Of a stretch of DNA of 64,000 nt, positions 17,905-27,214 are shown one piece after another; the first letter of the stretch is position 1; each line of letters begins with the position of its first letter. The position numbers were made by a program, and so were the translations under genes. The stretch covers positions 1 through 64,000 of the forward strand of contig JBMOIC010000002.1 in assembly GCA_049317525.1 (NCBI GenBank). The letters are read 5' to 3'. The DNA is from UBA961 sp049317525 (GTDB lineage: Bacteria; Bacteroidota; Ignavibacteria; Kapaibacteriales; UBA961). The notes under the pieces were generated by a model, which was not told the DNA's origin, searched no databases, and was given only the letters and a program-made list of their open reading frames with translations.

Positions 17905-18548
17905 ATAAGTTGATTTGAACAAAGTGAATCAGGAGTATCTCTGTGATATATATAGGTAGGATAGTCTATTTTTGCTATGTTCCAAGAAGCATCAATAGCT
18001 TTTTGATAAAAATCAGCATCATCAGCATATCGAAGATTACTAAAACCACCAATTTGATGCAATTTATATCGGGGAATTACAAATGTACCTCCTACGACAC
18101 ATTCAGAAAGATGGATTTGTTTTGAATAATCATCTTTATCGGTTACAAAAGGATTACCTATGATGTCAACGCCTCCATGCAATAAATCGAGATTGGAGTA
18201 TTCTTCAAAAATTGTTTTTCTAATAGTTAAATGATCTGGATGATATTCATCATCAGAATCTAAAAAAGTAATAAACATACCACTTGCAGCTAAAATACCA
18301 GCATTCCTAGAAAGTCCTGTTCCTTTATTGCTGTGATAAACGTATTTGATATTATTGTAGATATCTGCGTACTTTTTTACAGTATGAAATGTATCATCCA
18401 TAGAACCATCATCAACAATAATGCATTCCCAATCTTTTTCTATTTGAAGTAAAAGAGAGTCAAGTGCCCTACATATCAAGTGATTTCTATTAAATGTGCA
18501 CATGATAACTGAAAAGAAAGGGATTCGTTTAGAATATGAAGTAAGCAT
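17901..18548 (-). CDS. Family 2 glycosyltransferase
   Basis: GT-A fold glycosyltransferase of 215 aa. The N-terminus has PFFSVIMCTFNRNHLICRAL, then WECIIVDDGSMDDTF and the metal-binding FLDSDDEYHPDHL (DXD-type). A later YADDADFYQKA stretch corresponds to the usual acceptor/catalytic ED region. It lacks membrane segments and is short, so it is probably a cytosolic single-domain transferase; donor and acceptor are unknown. Its stop is coupled to nth (ATGA), which probably reflects shared transcription only. It is divergent from gcdH. Confidence 0.85.
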   Translation of the reverse strand: MLTSYSKRIPFFSVIMCTFNRNHLICRALDSLLLQIEKDWECIIVDDGSMDDTFHTVKKYADIYNNIKYVYHSNKGTGLSRNAGILAASGMFITFLDSDDEYHPDHLTIRKTIFEEYSNLDLLHGGVDIIGNPFVTDKDDYSKQIHLSECVVGGTFVIPRYKLHQIGGFSNLRYADDADFYQKAIDASWNIAKIDYPTYIYHRDTPDSLCSNQLI

Positions 18549-18575
18549 AAAGATTCATAAAATTCAAAGAAAGGC

Positions 18576-18606
18576 TTTATCCTAGAAACGAATTTCAGTA
18601 ATTTTG
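18576..18606 (+). promoter_or_regulatory. Bacteroidota-type promoter for gcdH
   Basis: TTTA at 18576-18579, a 19-bp spacer and TAATTTTG at 18599-18606. This fits the Bacteroidota sigma-A pattern (TTTG, 17-23 bp, TAnnTTTG) with one mismatch in the -33 box. It would place the transcript start roughly 35-40 bp before the gcdH ATG. Confidence 0.55.
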
Positions 18607-18650
18607 TGTTCAAGAAAAAGAAAATCATTTTTATTTAATAAGGTTTTATC

Positions 18651-19814
18651 ATGTCTTTTCAACCTGTAGATTATTATGGCGTATATAATCAGCTTTCTGA
18701 TGAAGAAAGAATGGTTAGGGAATCAGTTGCAGATTTTGTTGATAGTGAAGTATTACCAATTATAGAAAAACATTATCAAGATGGGACATTTCCAATGGAT
18801 TTAGTTCCAAAAATGGCTGAATTAGGTCTTTTTGGTATTACTTTACCTCAAGAATATGGATGTGCAGGTGCCAATTATACTTCTTATGGTTTAGCAATGC
18901 AAGAATTAGAAAGAGGTGATTCTGGCATTAGATCTTTTGCCTCTGTTCAAAGTTCATTAGTGATGTTCCCTATTTATAGTTATGCTAATGAAGATATGAA
19001 AAATAAATGGTTACCAAAATTAGCTGCCGGTACTGCTATTGGTTGCTTTGGCCTTACAGAGCCTGATTTCGGTTCCAACCCCAATGGAATGATTACAAAT
19101 GCTAAGAAGATAGATGGTGGTTATCTACTTAATGGCGCAAAAATGTGGATTACAAATGGATCTTTGGCTGATGTAGCTGTTGTTTGGGCTAAATATGAAG
19201 GTGAAGTTTGTGGGTTTATTGTCGAAAAAGGGATGAAAGGATTTTCTGCACCTGAAATGAAAGGAAAACACTCATTAAGAGCTTCTGTTACTTCAGAATT
19301 AATCTTTCAAGATGTAGAGATACCTGAATCGCATAAATTAGATGTAAAGGGCTTAAAAGGACCTTTAAGCTGTTTAACTCAAGCTCGTTTTGGTATTGCT
19401 TGGGGTGCTATTGGTTCTGCTATTGGAACCTATCAATCTTCTTTAGATTATGCTAAATCAAGAATTCAATTTGATAAGCCAATCGCCTCTTTTCAATTGG
19501 TTCAAGATAAATTGGTTTGGATGCTTAATGAAATTACAAAAGGACAATTGATTTGTATGCAATTAGGCAAATTAAAAGATTCTGGTTTGATGAATCCAAA
19601 TCAAGTGTCTTTAGCAAAACGAAATAATGTTGATATTGCTATTCAATGTGCTCGAATAGCTCGTGATATTCATGGCGCAAATGGCATTTTACAAGAATAT
19701 CCCATTATGAGGCATTCAGCGAATTTAGAATCTGTAAGAACATATGAGGGTACTCATGATATCCACACCTTGATTTTAGGTGCAGATATTACTGGTATTC
19801 AAGCTTTCAAATAA
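18651..19814 (+). CDS. gcdH: Glutaryl-CoA dehydrogenase (acyl-CoA dehydrogenase family)
   Basis: FAD enzyme of 387 aa. Glutaryl-CoA dehydrogenase oxidises and decarboxylates glutaryl-CoA to crotonyl-CoA in lysine and tryptophan breakdown. Features that favour GCDH over other acyl-CoA dehydrogenases are RSFASVQSSLVMFPIY (the Arg and Ser that contact the glutaryl carboxylate), CFGLTEPDFGSNP, ARFGIAWGAIGSA, KRNNVDIAIQCARIARD, and the C-terminal TYEGTHDIHTLILG with catalytic Glu366. It has its own promoter-like sequence upstream and a terminator downstream, so it looks monocistronic. A related acyl-CoA dehydrogenase activity cannot be excluded. Confidence 0.9.
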   Translation: MSFQPVDYYGVYNQLSDEERMVRESVADFVDSEVLPIIEKHYQDGTFPMDLVPKMAELGLFGITLPQEYGCAGANYTSYGLAMQELERGDSGIRSFASVQSSLVMFPIYSYANEDMKNKWLPKLAAGTAIGCFGLTEPDFGSNPNGMITNAKKIDGGYLLNGAKMWITNGSLADVAVVWAKYEGEVCGFIVEKGMKGFSAPEMKGKHSLRASVTSELIFQDVEIPESHKLDVKGLKGPLSCLTQARFGIAWGAIGSAIGTYQSSLDYAKSRIQFDKPIASFQLVQDKLVWMLNEITKGQLICMQLGKLKDSGLMNPNQVSLAKRNNVDIAIQCARIARDIHGANGILQEYPIMRHSANLESVRTYEGTHDIHTLILGADITGIQAFK

Positions 19815-19826
19815 ATGTGCTTTAAA

Positions 19827-19857
19827 AGGGCTGTTAATGTTAACAGCCTTTTTTTTT
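19827..19857 (+). terminator. Rho-independent terminator after gcdH
   Basis: Inverted repeat ggctgttaa / ttaacagcc (19829-19848), extendable by weak pairs, followed by a run of nine T's. It sits 13 bp after the gcdH stop. It ends only 13 bp before the ATG of the next gene, which leaves no room for a promoter between them. Confidence 0.88.
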
Positions 19858-19870
19858 CAGGGGATTTCTT

Positions 19871-21460
19871 ATGAGATTATTAATAATAATCCTGTTACTA
19901 GGATTATATCCACTTCATGCTCAATTGATTATTAATGAATTTCATCCTACTCCTAGTTCTGGCGAACCAGAATGGATAGAATTATATAATACTTCAAAGG
20001 ATGCCTACTTTGCTGATTCATTACTATTGTACGATCTACAATCTAGTATTACTGTACCATCTTTCATTGTTCAACCTTTTAGATACATTATTCTAACAAA
20101 AGATACTCTTGCTTTAAAAGAATCAAGATTTATAGACCCCTCTGCTAGATTAATACAAGCAAGAATTCCAACTTTAAACAATAGTAAAGATTGTATTAAA
20201 ATTGCTTATAAAGATTCAATAATACTCGACTCAATCTATTATTCTTTACATAATCATAAAAAAGGAATCTCACTAGAACGCTATATAGCTGAAACAAAAG
20301 TATTTCAGAATAGTATTTTTTATGATTCCGCTACATGTGGTTATATAAATTCAATTTCACCGTTAGATAATGATATAGTAGTTAAAGATTGCATTCAAGA
20401 AGGTGATTCATTAACTGTTATCTTATATAATAATAGTTATCATGATATTTCTAATGTGTCTTTATGCTTTAGTATTGATAATGAATGCACAATTAAAACT
20501 GTAAAAGACATAAAACGACTAGAATTACTAAAAGTAACACTACTTTTAAAAGACATACTACATTATTCATCAGGTTGGAATAATATTACGATATCATTAG
20601 TAAATAATTACAATGATCCACGCATGTACAATGATTCTATGGTATATACAAGTTTTAAGAGTGATTCTTCAATATTTATTAGCTTTAATGAAATACTATA
20701 TGAACCTGATACAATTCATCAATTCAATGAATTTATAGAATTATATGTACAATCTGAAAAGCCCTTTTCATTAGATCAGTACTCAATTTCTGATGATAAA
20801 TATACATACCTGTTTCATGATAAGAATATCTATGATACAAGTGTTCATTATGTTGTAATTTCCAAAGACACATTCAATATGCAATTAGATACTAATTCAA
20901 AACATATTCCAGTATCTATTCAATTGCAAAACTCTGGAAGAGAATTAGTGCTAAAAGATCCATTACAGCAAAAATTAGATCATATCTTATATTCACCTTC
21001 GATGCATAATCCAAGGATAATAAACAAAAAAGGTAAAAGTTTAGAAAAAGGAAATCCATTTATATCATCTGAAAATAGTCATACTTGGACAACTTCAGGT
21101 TCTATACTTGGGGCAACACCTGGCAAAATAAATTCTACATATAATAGTAATGATACAATTATTGAAAATTATTCAATAAAGCCTCAACCATATTATCCAT
21201 CGAAAGGTGGTTTGTGTTTAATCAATATCCTGACTAAAGTTCCGGGATTTATTACCATACAACTGTTTACAAAGTCAAAAAGTTATTGTTCCACAATAGT
21301 CAATACATTATATGTTTCAGGTAATCTTCATATACCATGGAATGGTCAAACCGAATTTGGCATTTTAGAACCTGGAGCATATATCATGTTAATACAGATT
21401 AATCACGCAGATAATTCTTACTCAGAAAATAAATTGATTCCTATTATTATTGGATTATGA
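19871..21460 (+). CDS. Secreted lamin-tail-domain protein
   Basis: Secreted protein of 529 aa with a signal peptide (residues 1-17, ending LHAQ). Two lamin-tail (LTD) domains are visible: the first begins LIINEFHPTPSSGEPEWIEL at the mature N-terminus, the second begins ISFNEILYEPDTIHQFNEFI near residue 278. The C-terminal 90 residues (from YPSKGGLCLINIL through WNGQTEFGILEPGAYIMLIQ) resemble a FlgD-like Ig fold rather than a canonical T9SS sorting domain. LTD modules are beta-sandwiches found in secreted bacterial proteins, often with surface or nuclease partners; no enzyme domain is seen here. A strong AGGGGA precedes the ATG, directly after the gcdH terminator. Confidence 0.75.
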   Translation: MRLLIIILLLGLYPLHAQLIINEFHPTPSSGEPEWIELYNTSKDAYFADSLLLYDLQSSITVPSFIVQPFRYIILTKDTLALKESRFIDPSARLIQARIPTLNNSKDCIKIAYKDSIILDSIYYSLHNHKKGISLERYIAETKVFQNSIFYDSATCGYINSISPLDNDIVVKDCIQEGDSLTVILYNNSYHDISNVSLCFSIDNECTIKTVKDIKRLELLKVTLLLKDILHYSSGWNNITISLVNNYNDPRMYNDSMVYTSFKSDSSIFISFNEILYEPDTIHQFNEFIELYVQSEKPFSLDQYSISDDKYTYLFHDKNIYDTSVHYVVISKDTFNMQLDTNSKHIPVSIQLQNSGRELVLKDPLQQKLDHILYSPSMHNPRIINKKGKSLEKGNPFISSENSHTWTTSGSILGATPGKINSTYNSNDTIIENYSIKPQPYYPSKGGLCLINILTKVPGFITIQLFTKSKSYCSTIVNTLYVSGNLHIPWNGQTEFGILEPGAYIMLIQINHADNSYSENKLIPIIIGL

Positions 21461-21463
21461 CTT

Positions 21464-21481
21464 GATATTCAAAAGAATATC
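21464..21481 (+). terminator. AT-rich hairpin after lamin-tail gene
   Basis: Seven-bp inverted repeat gatattc / gaatatc with an AAAA loop, 3 bp after the stop. The following bases are AT-rich without a clean T-run, so termination would be weak. It may instead separate ppk1 from the upstream gene as an mRNA-stability element. Confidence 0.3.
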
Positions 21482-21523
21482 TATTAAATTTTATTATCAT
21501 TTAAACATACTTATCAGAAAATA

Positions 21524-23653
21524 ATGCCCAGAACATCTAAACAACATCTGTCTGTACCCAAAGAAGAAATCATAATACCTAAAATTACATTTTTCAATAG
21601 AGAATTAGCCTGGCTACAATTTAACCAAAGGGTACTTTGCGAAGCTGAGGATATTCATCATCCATTATTAGAACGATTAAAATTTTTATTAATTTTTTGT
21701 TCTAATCTTGATGAATTTTTTATGATTAGAGTTGCTGGATTAAAGGAGCAATTAGAGAATAATAGTTTAGAAATATCTAGCGATGGCATGACCCCAAGAG
21801 AGCAATTAATTGAAATCAGAGAACAGTTAATTCCTTTACTTGTTAGACATGAGAACTGTTTTCAACATGATGTAATGCCCGCTCTAAGAGAAAAAGATAT
21901 CTTTATTCATACATTTGAAGAATTACATAATAAAGAAAAAGAGTTTGCTAAGAATTATTTTGAAAACGATGTTCTACCTGTTCTTACTCCACTTGCATTA
22001 GATACAGCTCACCCATTTCCACGGCTCTTAAATAGATCATTAACAATCGTGTTTTTATTAAGAGATGAAATAAGACCAGGTAGAAAAATTGCTGTATTAC
22101 AAGTTCCACCAATATTATCTAGATTAGTTCAACTGAAAAGAAGTTCTGGATCACATTTTATCCTTATAGAACATATTATTCAAGAATATGCGTATATGCT
22201 ATTCCCTGGATATTTTATCGAGGAATCATATTCCTTTAGAGTTACAAGAGATGCTGAACTAGAAATAGCCGAAGACGAAGCTTCCGATTTAATAAGTGAG
22301 ATTGCTGAACAAGTTAGACAAAGAAGATGGGGTACCGATGCAATAAGACTGGAAATAGAAGAAAAAGCCCCTGATTCTTTGATCCAATTGTTAATGAAAG
22401 CATTAGACTTGCAATTGTTTGATGTTTACAAAACAAATGTACCACTAAATCCTACAGATTTAATGTCATTGTTTAAACTTGAAAAGCCTGAACTTAAAGA
22501 TGCACCATTCTTTTCAAAAAAAATTCTTGAATTCACTAATGATCCCGATGATGTGTTTGAAGCAATTAGAAAAAGAGATTTTTTAGTGCATCATCCATTT
22601 GATTCATTTACTAATAGTGTAGTAAAATTTATAGATGCAGCAGCAAATGATAACAATGTATTAGCTATCAAGATTACACTATATAGAGCAGGTGGTTCAT
22701 CTCCTGTTGTTGATGCATTAAAAAGAGCCGCAGAAAATGGTAAGCAAGTCACAGCATTTGTTGAACTTAGAGCACGCTTTGATGAAGAAAATAATATTAT
22801 TTGGGCAAGAGAATTAGAAAGAGTTGGTGTTCATGTAGTGTATGGTATCCTTGGTCTTAAAATTCATACAAAAATCACATTAGTTGTACGTAAAGAAGGA
22901 AAAAAGATTAGAACCTATTTACATTTGTCTACTGGAAATTACAATGTATCCTCATCAAGAATATACACTGATATTGGATATTTTACAGTAAGAGAAGATT
23001 TTGGAAAAGATGCTATTGCCTTATTCAATCTTTTAACTGGTTATTCTCATCAAGATGAATGGCAAAGAATATCTGTTGCTCCAGAGGGTTTAAAACAGAA
23101 AGTTTTGGATTTAATTATAAGAGAAACTGAAAAGTCAACCCAAGAAAGACCAGGATTTATCTTTGCAAAAATGAATGCATTGGTAGATGAAGAAGTTATA
23201 CAAGCTTTATACAAAGCATCTCAACATGGCGTTAAAATACAATTATTAATTCGTGGTGTGTGTTGTTTAATTCCGGGTATCAAAGGTTTGAGTGATAATA
23301 TTGAAGTAAGAAGTATATTAGGAAGATTTTTAGAACATAGCAGAATATTCTATTTTTCAAATGGCGGTGATGAAGCTGAAATATATTTAGCAAGCGCAGA
23401 TTGGATGCCTAGGAATTTTATGAGACGAGTAGAAATTATGTTTCCAATTTTAGATCAAAAGTCATATCACTTACTTGAACATATTTTAGCAGTATATTGG
23501 CAAGATACTGTAAAGTCTTGGTTGCTCAATCCAAATGGATCTTATACCAGATTGCAATCACAAGAAGACAATGCAATTTGGGCGCAAAATCATTTTTTAC
23601 AAGAGATTTTGTCTAATAAAAAGTATCCAATAAAATTAAAAAAATTAAGGTAA
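21524..23653 (+). CDS. ppk1: Polyphosphate kinase 1
   Basis: PPK1 polymerises the gamma-phosphate of ATP into inorganic polyphosphate. The length, 709 aa, is usual. The N-terminal domain starts FFNRELAWLQFNQRVL. Phospholipase-D-like active-site motifs are present: the autophosphorylated histidine in LGLKIHTKITLV, LHLSTGNYN, and the second-site histidine in RSILGRFLEHSRIFYF. LKRAAENGKQVTAFVELRARFDEENNI is covered by family conservation. The permease gene starts 4 bp downstream. Together with ppx at 13529 it indicates polyphosphate turnover. Confidence 0.97.
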   Translation: MPRTSKQHLSVPKEEIIIPKITFFNRELAWLQFNQRVLCEAEDIHHPLLERLKFLLIFCSNLDEFFMIRVAGLKEQLENNSLEISSDGMTPREQLIEIREQLIPLLVRHENCFQHDVMPALREKDIFIHTFEELHNKEKEFAKNYFENDVLPVLTPLALDTAHPFPRLLNRSLTIVFLLRDEIRPGRKIAVLQVPPILSRLVQLKRSSGSHFILIEHIIQEYAYMLFPGYFIEESYSFRVTRDAELEIAEDEASDLISEIAEQVRQRRWGTDAIRLEIEEKAPDSLIQLLMKALDLQLFDVYKTNVPLNPTDLMSLFKLEKPELKDAPFFSKKILEFTNDPDDVFEAIRKRDFLVHHPFDSFTNSVVKFIDAAANDNNVLAIKITLYRAGGSSPVVDALKRAAENGKQVTAFVELRARFDEENNIIWARELERVGVHVVYGILGLKIHTKITLVVRKEGKKIRTYLHLSTGNYNVSSSRIYTDIGYFTVREDFGKDAIALFNLLTGYSHQDEWQRISVAPEGLKQKVLDLIIRETEKSTQERPGFIFAKMNALVDEEVIQALYKASQHGVKIQLLIRGVCCLIPGIKGLSDNIEVRSILGRFLEHSRIFYFSNGGDEAEIYLASADWMPRNFMRRVEIMFPILDQKSYHLLEHILAVYWQDTVKSWLLNPNGSYTRLQSQEDNAIWAQNHFLQEILSNKKYPIKLKKLR

Positions 23654-23657
23654 TGTT

Positions 23658-24860
23658 TTGTCTTTTCATCTCATTCAGTTTATAGCCTTACGATATATCT
23701 TTTCCCTTAAAAAGTTAAGTTTTATATCCTTTATTACTTTTTTGTCCTATTTGGGCATTACAACAGGTATTGCAGCTCTAATTTGTGTTTCTTCAATTTT
23801 TAATGGATTCAGAGATTTAGTACAAGACATGCTATTGTCGATAGATCCACACATAAGAATATCACAATCACATGGAAATCTCAAACTTTCAGACACATTG
23901 ATACATTACACAAAAAACATTGATAATGTACAGAAAGTAATTTCATGTAATACTGGTAAAATTATTATTCATAAAAACAATATTCTGCAACCAGCTGTTT
24001 TGTCTTCTCAATCTGAATTACCTAGCAAACTATCAATAGAAAACTTTGTTTTATTTACTCATGGTGCAAAGAATAATATTTTTATTGGTTCAGCTTTAGC
24101 TGATAAATTGCAAGTAATGAAGGGTGACACAATTAATATTAGTTCTCTTGCGATGATAGATGCTGTTTCTAGTGGTTTATTTCAATCAACTGGAATTCCT
24201 GTTGTCATAGCAGGTATATTCCAAGTAAGTGGAGGAATGGATTATGATAAGTATTTGTGCTTTTCTAGTGAATCATTAGGTACTTCACTTTTTGGTAGTA
24301 GAACTACAAATATTGATATTATTGCTAGTGAAACAAAGTTTACTGAAAAGATAAAAAGTATTATTATTCAAAATCCCCTATTTTCTTCTTTGATTATTAA
24401 AGACTGGAATGAATTACATAAAGAGCTATATGCTACTATGGAATATGAAAGAACTGCAAGCTTTATTGTTATAAGTTTAGTAGCATGTGTGGCTGCTTTT
24501 AATATTCTTGTTTCTTTATGGATGACAGTTCATACCAAAAGAAAAGATATCGGTATGTTATTGTCTATGGGGCTTACAACCAATCACATAAAACATATTT
24601 TCCTATTTAAAGGTATGATTATAGGAATAGCTGGAACTGTATCTGGAACATTGATCGGTTTATTGCTATGTAAAGGACAACAACTATATGGATGGATCCC
24701 TATTGCCAATAGCATCGTAAAAAGTTTACCTGTTTCTATTCACTCGATAGACATCATTATGTCTTGCTTGCTAACTTTAGGATTAGCATTTATTGCTACT
24801 ATCTACCCTTCTTCAATTGCAGCTAAAACTTCTATTACTGAATCATTACGATACGAATAA
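23658..24860 (+). CDS. LolC/LolE-type ABC transporter permease
   Basis: FtsX/MacB-superfamily permease of 400 aa with four transmembrane segments: one near residues 25-48 followed by a periplasmic domain of about 220 residues, then three C-terminal segments (about 270-295, 315-340, 365-390). The N-terminus (IALRYIFSLKKLSFISFITF) and STIYPSSIAAKTSITESLRYE-like ending match LolC/LolE, which release lipoproteins from the inner membrane to LolA. No LolD ATPase is adjacent. The start codon is TTG; the ATG that overlaps the ppk1 stop is in another frame. Confidence 0.82.
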   Translation: MSFHLIQFIALRYIFSLKKLSFISFITFLSYLGITTGIAALICVSSIFNGFRDLVQDMLLSIDPHIRISQSHGNLKLSDTLIHYTKNIDNVQKVISCNTGKIIIHKNNILQPAVLSSQSELPSKLSIENFVLFTHGAKNNIFIGSALADKLQVMKGDTINISSLAMIDAVSSGLFQSTGIPVVIAGIFQVSGGMDYDKYLCFSSESLGTSLFGSRTTNIDIIASETKFTEKIKSIIIQNPLFSSLIIKDWNELHKELYATMEYERTASFIVISLVACVAAFNILVSLWMTVHTKRKDIGMLLSMGLTTNHIKHIFLFKGMIIGIAGTVSGTLIGLLLCKGQQLYGWIPIANSIVKSLPVSIHSIDIIMSCLLTLGLAFIATIYPSSIAAKTSITESLRYE

Positions 24861-24890
24861 AAAAAGGCCGACTCATTGAGAATCGGCCTA
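24861..24890 (-). terminator. Rho-independent terminator of secG
   Basis: Stem aggccga (24866-24872) / tcggcct (24884-24890), with a short inner ctc/gag pairing, lies 5 bp after the secG stop on the minus strand. It is followed in that direction by TTTTT (the A-run at 24861-24865). On the plus strand it also sits right after the LolC/E-type stop, but the T-run is missing there. Confidence 0.85.
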
Positions 24891-24895
24891 ATATG

Positions 24896-25252
24896 TTATT
24901 TGCTCTGTTGCACGGGTGCTGCTTGAACTGGGGCAGACTTTGCAGGTGCTGGAGCAGCAGGTATATTTGTAGGTTTCTCTGCATTTAATGTAGCTGGAGC
25001 TCTTTCTTCTGCAATAGAAGAAGACATAAAAAACTTATTTGTAATCAAAGAAAGTAGTAAAATAACTGCGCCTAATCCAATTGTTATTTTAGTCAGTAAA
25101 TCTGAAGCTTTTCTTGAACCAAACATTGATCCTAATTGATTTCCAAATCCAGACATTCCTGAAGCCATATCACCTTTTCCAGGTTGCACTAATACAGCAG
25201 CAATTAATAATATTCCTAAAAGCACCATTACCAATGTTATAATCGTAAACAT
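24896..25252 (-). CDS. secG: Preprotein translocase subunit SecG
   Basis: Small SecYEG-associated membrane protein of 118 aa. It has two transmembrane segments (about residues 2-22 and 53-74) flanking the conserved cytoplasmic loop VQPGKGDMASGMSGFGNQLG and MFGSRKASDLLTKIT. The C-terminus is an Ala/Pro/Lys-rich low-complexity tail (from about residue 85), common in this group. It has a promoter-like sequence upstream at 25293-25324 and a terminator downstream. Confidence 0.93.
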   Translation of the reverse strand: MFTIITLVMVLLGILLIAAVLVQPGKGDMASGMSGFGNQLGSMFGSRKASDLLTKITIGLGAVILLLSLITNKFFMSSSIAEERAPATLNAEKPTNIPAAPAPAKSAPVQAAPVQQSK

Positions 25253-25292
25253 TCTTCACCTTAAAGTCAAAGTATTTCTAATAATTCAGTTT

Positions 25293-25324
25293 CAAAGATA
25301 TACATTCTCTTCGAGATAGTCAAA
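25293..25324 (-). promoter_or_regulatory. Bacteroidota-type promoter for secG, with overlapping palindrome
   Basis: On the minus strand TTTG (25321-25324), a 20-bp spacer and TATCTTTG (25293-25300) match the -33/-7 Bacteroidota consensus exactly. An 8-bp inverted repeat, attctctt (25304-25311) and aagagaat (25324-25331), spans the -33 region. The palindrome may be an operator, or a hairpin at the end of the upstream OmpA-family transcript; it has no T-run. Confidence 0.6.
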
Positions 25325-25341
25325 AGAGAATATTGTATCTA

Positions 25342-27213
25342 TCATCGTCTCAATATGGTAATCTTTACAGTTCTATTGTACATTCTTTCTTCTGGCGTTG
25401 ATACACCATATAATAGTTGTTTGTTTTTAGATTGTTCAATCAACACATTCTTTCTGTTTAAAAGAAAAGAAACTTGCAATGCCCTTTGATATGCTAATGT
25501 TTTATTTATATCAAAACTACCAAGTTCATCAGTAAAACCCTCTAAAATCAAAGAATCTTCATCTGAAAGATCAGATTTTAGTGCCAATAGTTCTTCTTTT
25601 TGTAATTCTGATAATGATGAAGAACCATATTCAAAATGTGATAAGTATATTTCATTACTTACTTGTTTATTATTGGAAATATTATGTCGATAATCATATA
25701 TATACAGCTTTTTATCCTGAATTATATGGTTAAAACTTGAATCAATAAATCGAGAACGAATAATAATAGTATCAGGGTAATTTGGTGTTAATTGTATTGT
25801 ACAAGTATCTTTAGAAGTACATTCACTATAGGATAGAATGTCACCTTTTACTGATAAAACTTCTATTGTAACATGATGATTTATAGGATATTGTGGTTTC
25901 AACATGAAATCATAATGTCCATGTAATGTGTCATTAATTGAAAGAGTATTCTTAAAAGGTTGTAAAATTGATGGATCTGAAGAAGACAATTCAATTCTAT
26001 TGTTCTCCTGTCTTCCCTCTTCATATCCTATATTTGACACTTCATTAAATCTTCTCTTCTTAATTATCTTTATTCTGTCCTTTGATATATTATAAGAATC
26101 GGCTAGATAAGTAATGATATTATTACAGTATTGTAGAATTTGTGTTGGTACTATTGATCTCTTTTCTAAAACATTAAGAAAAAGAATCCCGGCATTATCT
26201 GACATTCTTTTCCCAATAGTATCAATAATATGAACATAAGGATGATTGTTAAATACCTGGCTATACATGGATATATTATGAGAACCATAAATAAAAAGAT
26301 ATGGCAAAAGAGGTTCACTTTTTATTATTCTTTTTTCGGTAATCTTTATAGGGGAAAAAGACAATTCCTTTTGAATAATAATATCTGTTTCGATTTTAGG
26401 TAAAGGCAAAGGATCAGAAATTACAGTTAAGCTATTTCTTTTACTTTCAGATTTATTGTCAAAGGGCATATACATCAATCCAATACCAGCAGAGAATACA
26501 TTAATTTTCCAATCAACTGTATATGTTACATTTCTTAATGCCTGCCACCACTGAATGTGTGGAATAAGATATAAAGATTTTTTATTAGAAATGGGTATAG
26601 CATAAGAAAGAAGGGTAGACAAAGCAAAATATCGAGGATTAATGCCTGGAATTGAACCAGATGTTTTATTTCTTGTTCTTTTATCGTTCTCAAAAGTACC
26701 CCATGATGGACTAATAAGTTGTTCTTCTTGAGTATAATTCTTGGAGATAATAGTGCCAATTGTACATCCTAAACCAATATACATATTCTTTATAGGTTTA
26801 TACAAAAGCATTGGCTCTAGGATAATCGCAGATAAATCGGCGTTTAATACATGTTCTATTTCTACTTTTATAGGATTAGGATATATAATGGAAGTATTTT
26901 CTCTAATTCTAAAAGTACCACCTAAAGATGAATAGCCAAATGAACTTTTAATTGACCAAAGCGGATGTACTGCATACTGAGCTTGAATTCCTAAAGTGAA
27001 TCCGACCCCATACCCTTTGTCATATGTTGGACAACAAGAAGAAACTGGCGGTAAATTAGAAAAGTTACCAGAATGAACATTAACTGAGGGATGTATAAAA
27101 AAGCCATAATTTATTGTTTTATTCATCGTATTTTCTTGAGAATACAGGGAATAATAACAATGGGTAAAGCACATTGATAAAAGAATCATAAGAGTAGTGT
27201 TCTTACATCTCAT
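25342..27213 (-). CDS. OmpA-family outer-membrane protein
   Basis: Outer-membrane protein of 623 aa with a signal peptide (1 to about 25, ending YSLYSQ). Residues about 30-260 look like an outer-membrane beta-barrel (FFIHPSVNVHSGNFSNLPPV, GYGVGFTLGIQAQYAV). A degenerate OmpA-like segment follows (around FLNVLEKRS to EGRQENNRIELSS, residues about 340-410), then a strand-rich linker. A second OmpA domain lies at the C-terminus (LEGFTDELGSFDINKTLAYQ, then YNRTVKITIL), which by family would bind peptidoglycan. It starts one base after prfA and ends 90 bp before secG. Confidence 0.82.
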   Translation of the reverse strand: MRCKNTTLMILLSMCFTHCYYSLYSQENTMNKTINYGFFIHPSVNVHSGNFSNLPPVSSCCPTYDKGYGVGFTLGIQAQYAVHPLWSIKSSFGYSSLGGTFRIRENTSIIYPNPIKVEIEHVLNADLSAIILEPMLLYKPIKNMYIGLGCTIGTIISKNYTQEEQLISPSWGTFENDKRTRNKTSGSIPGINPRYFALSTLLSYAIPISNKKSLYLIPHIQWWQALRNVTYTVDWKINVFSAGIGLMYMPFDNKSESKRNSLTVISDPLPLPKIETDIIIQKELSFSPIKITEKRIIKSEPLLPYLFIYGSHNISMYSQVFNNHPYVHIIDTIGKRMSDNAGILFLNVLEKRSIVPTQILQYCNNIITYLADSYNISKDRIKIIKKRRFNEVSNIGYEEGRQENNRIELSSSDPSILQPFKNTLSINDTLHGHYDFMLKPQYPINHHVTIEVLSVKGDILSYSECTSKDTCTIQLTPNYPDTIIIRSRFIDSSFNHIIQDKKLYIYDYRHNISNNKQVSNEIYLSHFEYGSSSLSELQKEELLALKSDLSDEDSLILEGFTDELGSFDINKTLAYQRALQVSFLLNRKNVLIEQSKNKQLLYGVSTPEERMYNRTVKITILRR

Positions 27214-27214
27214 A

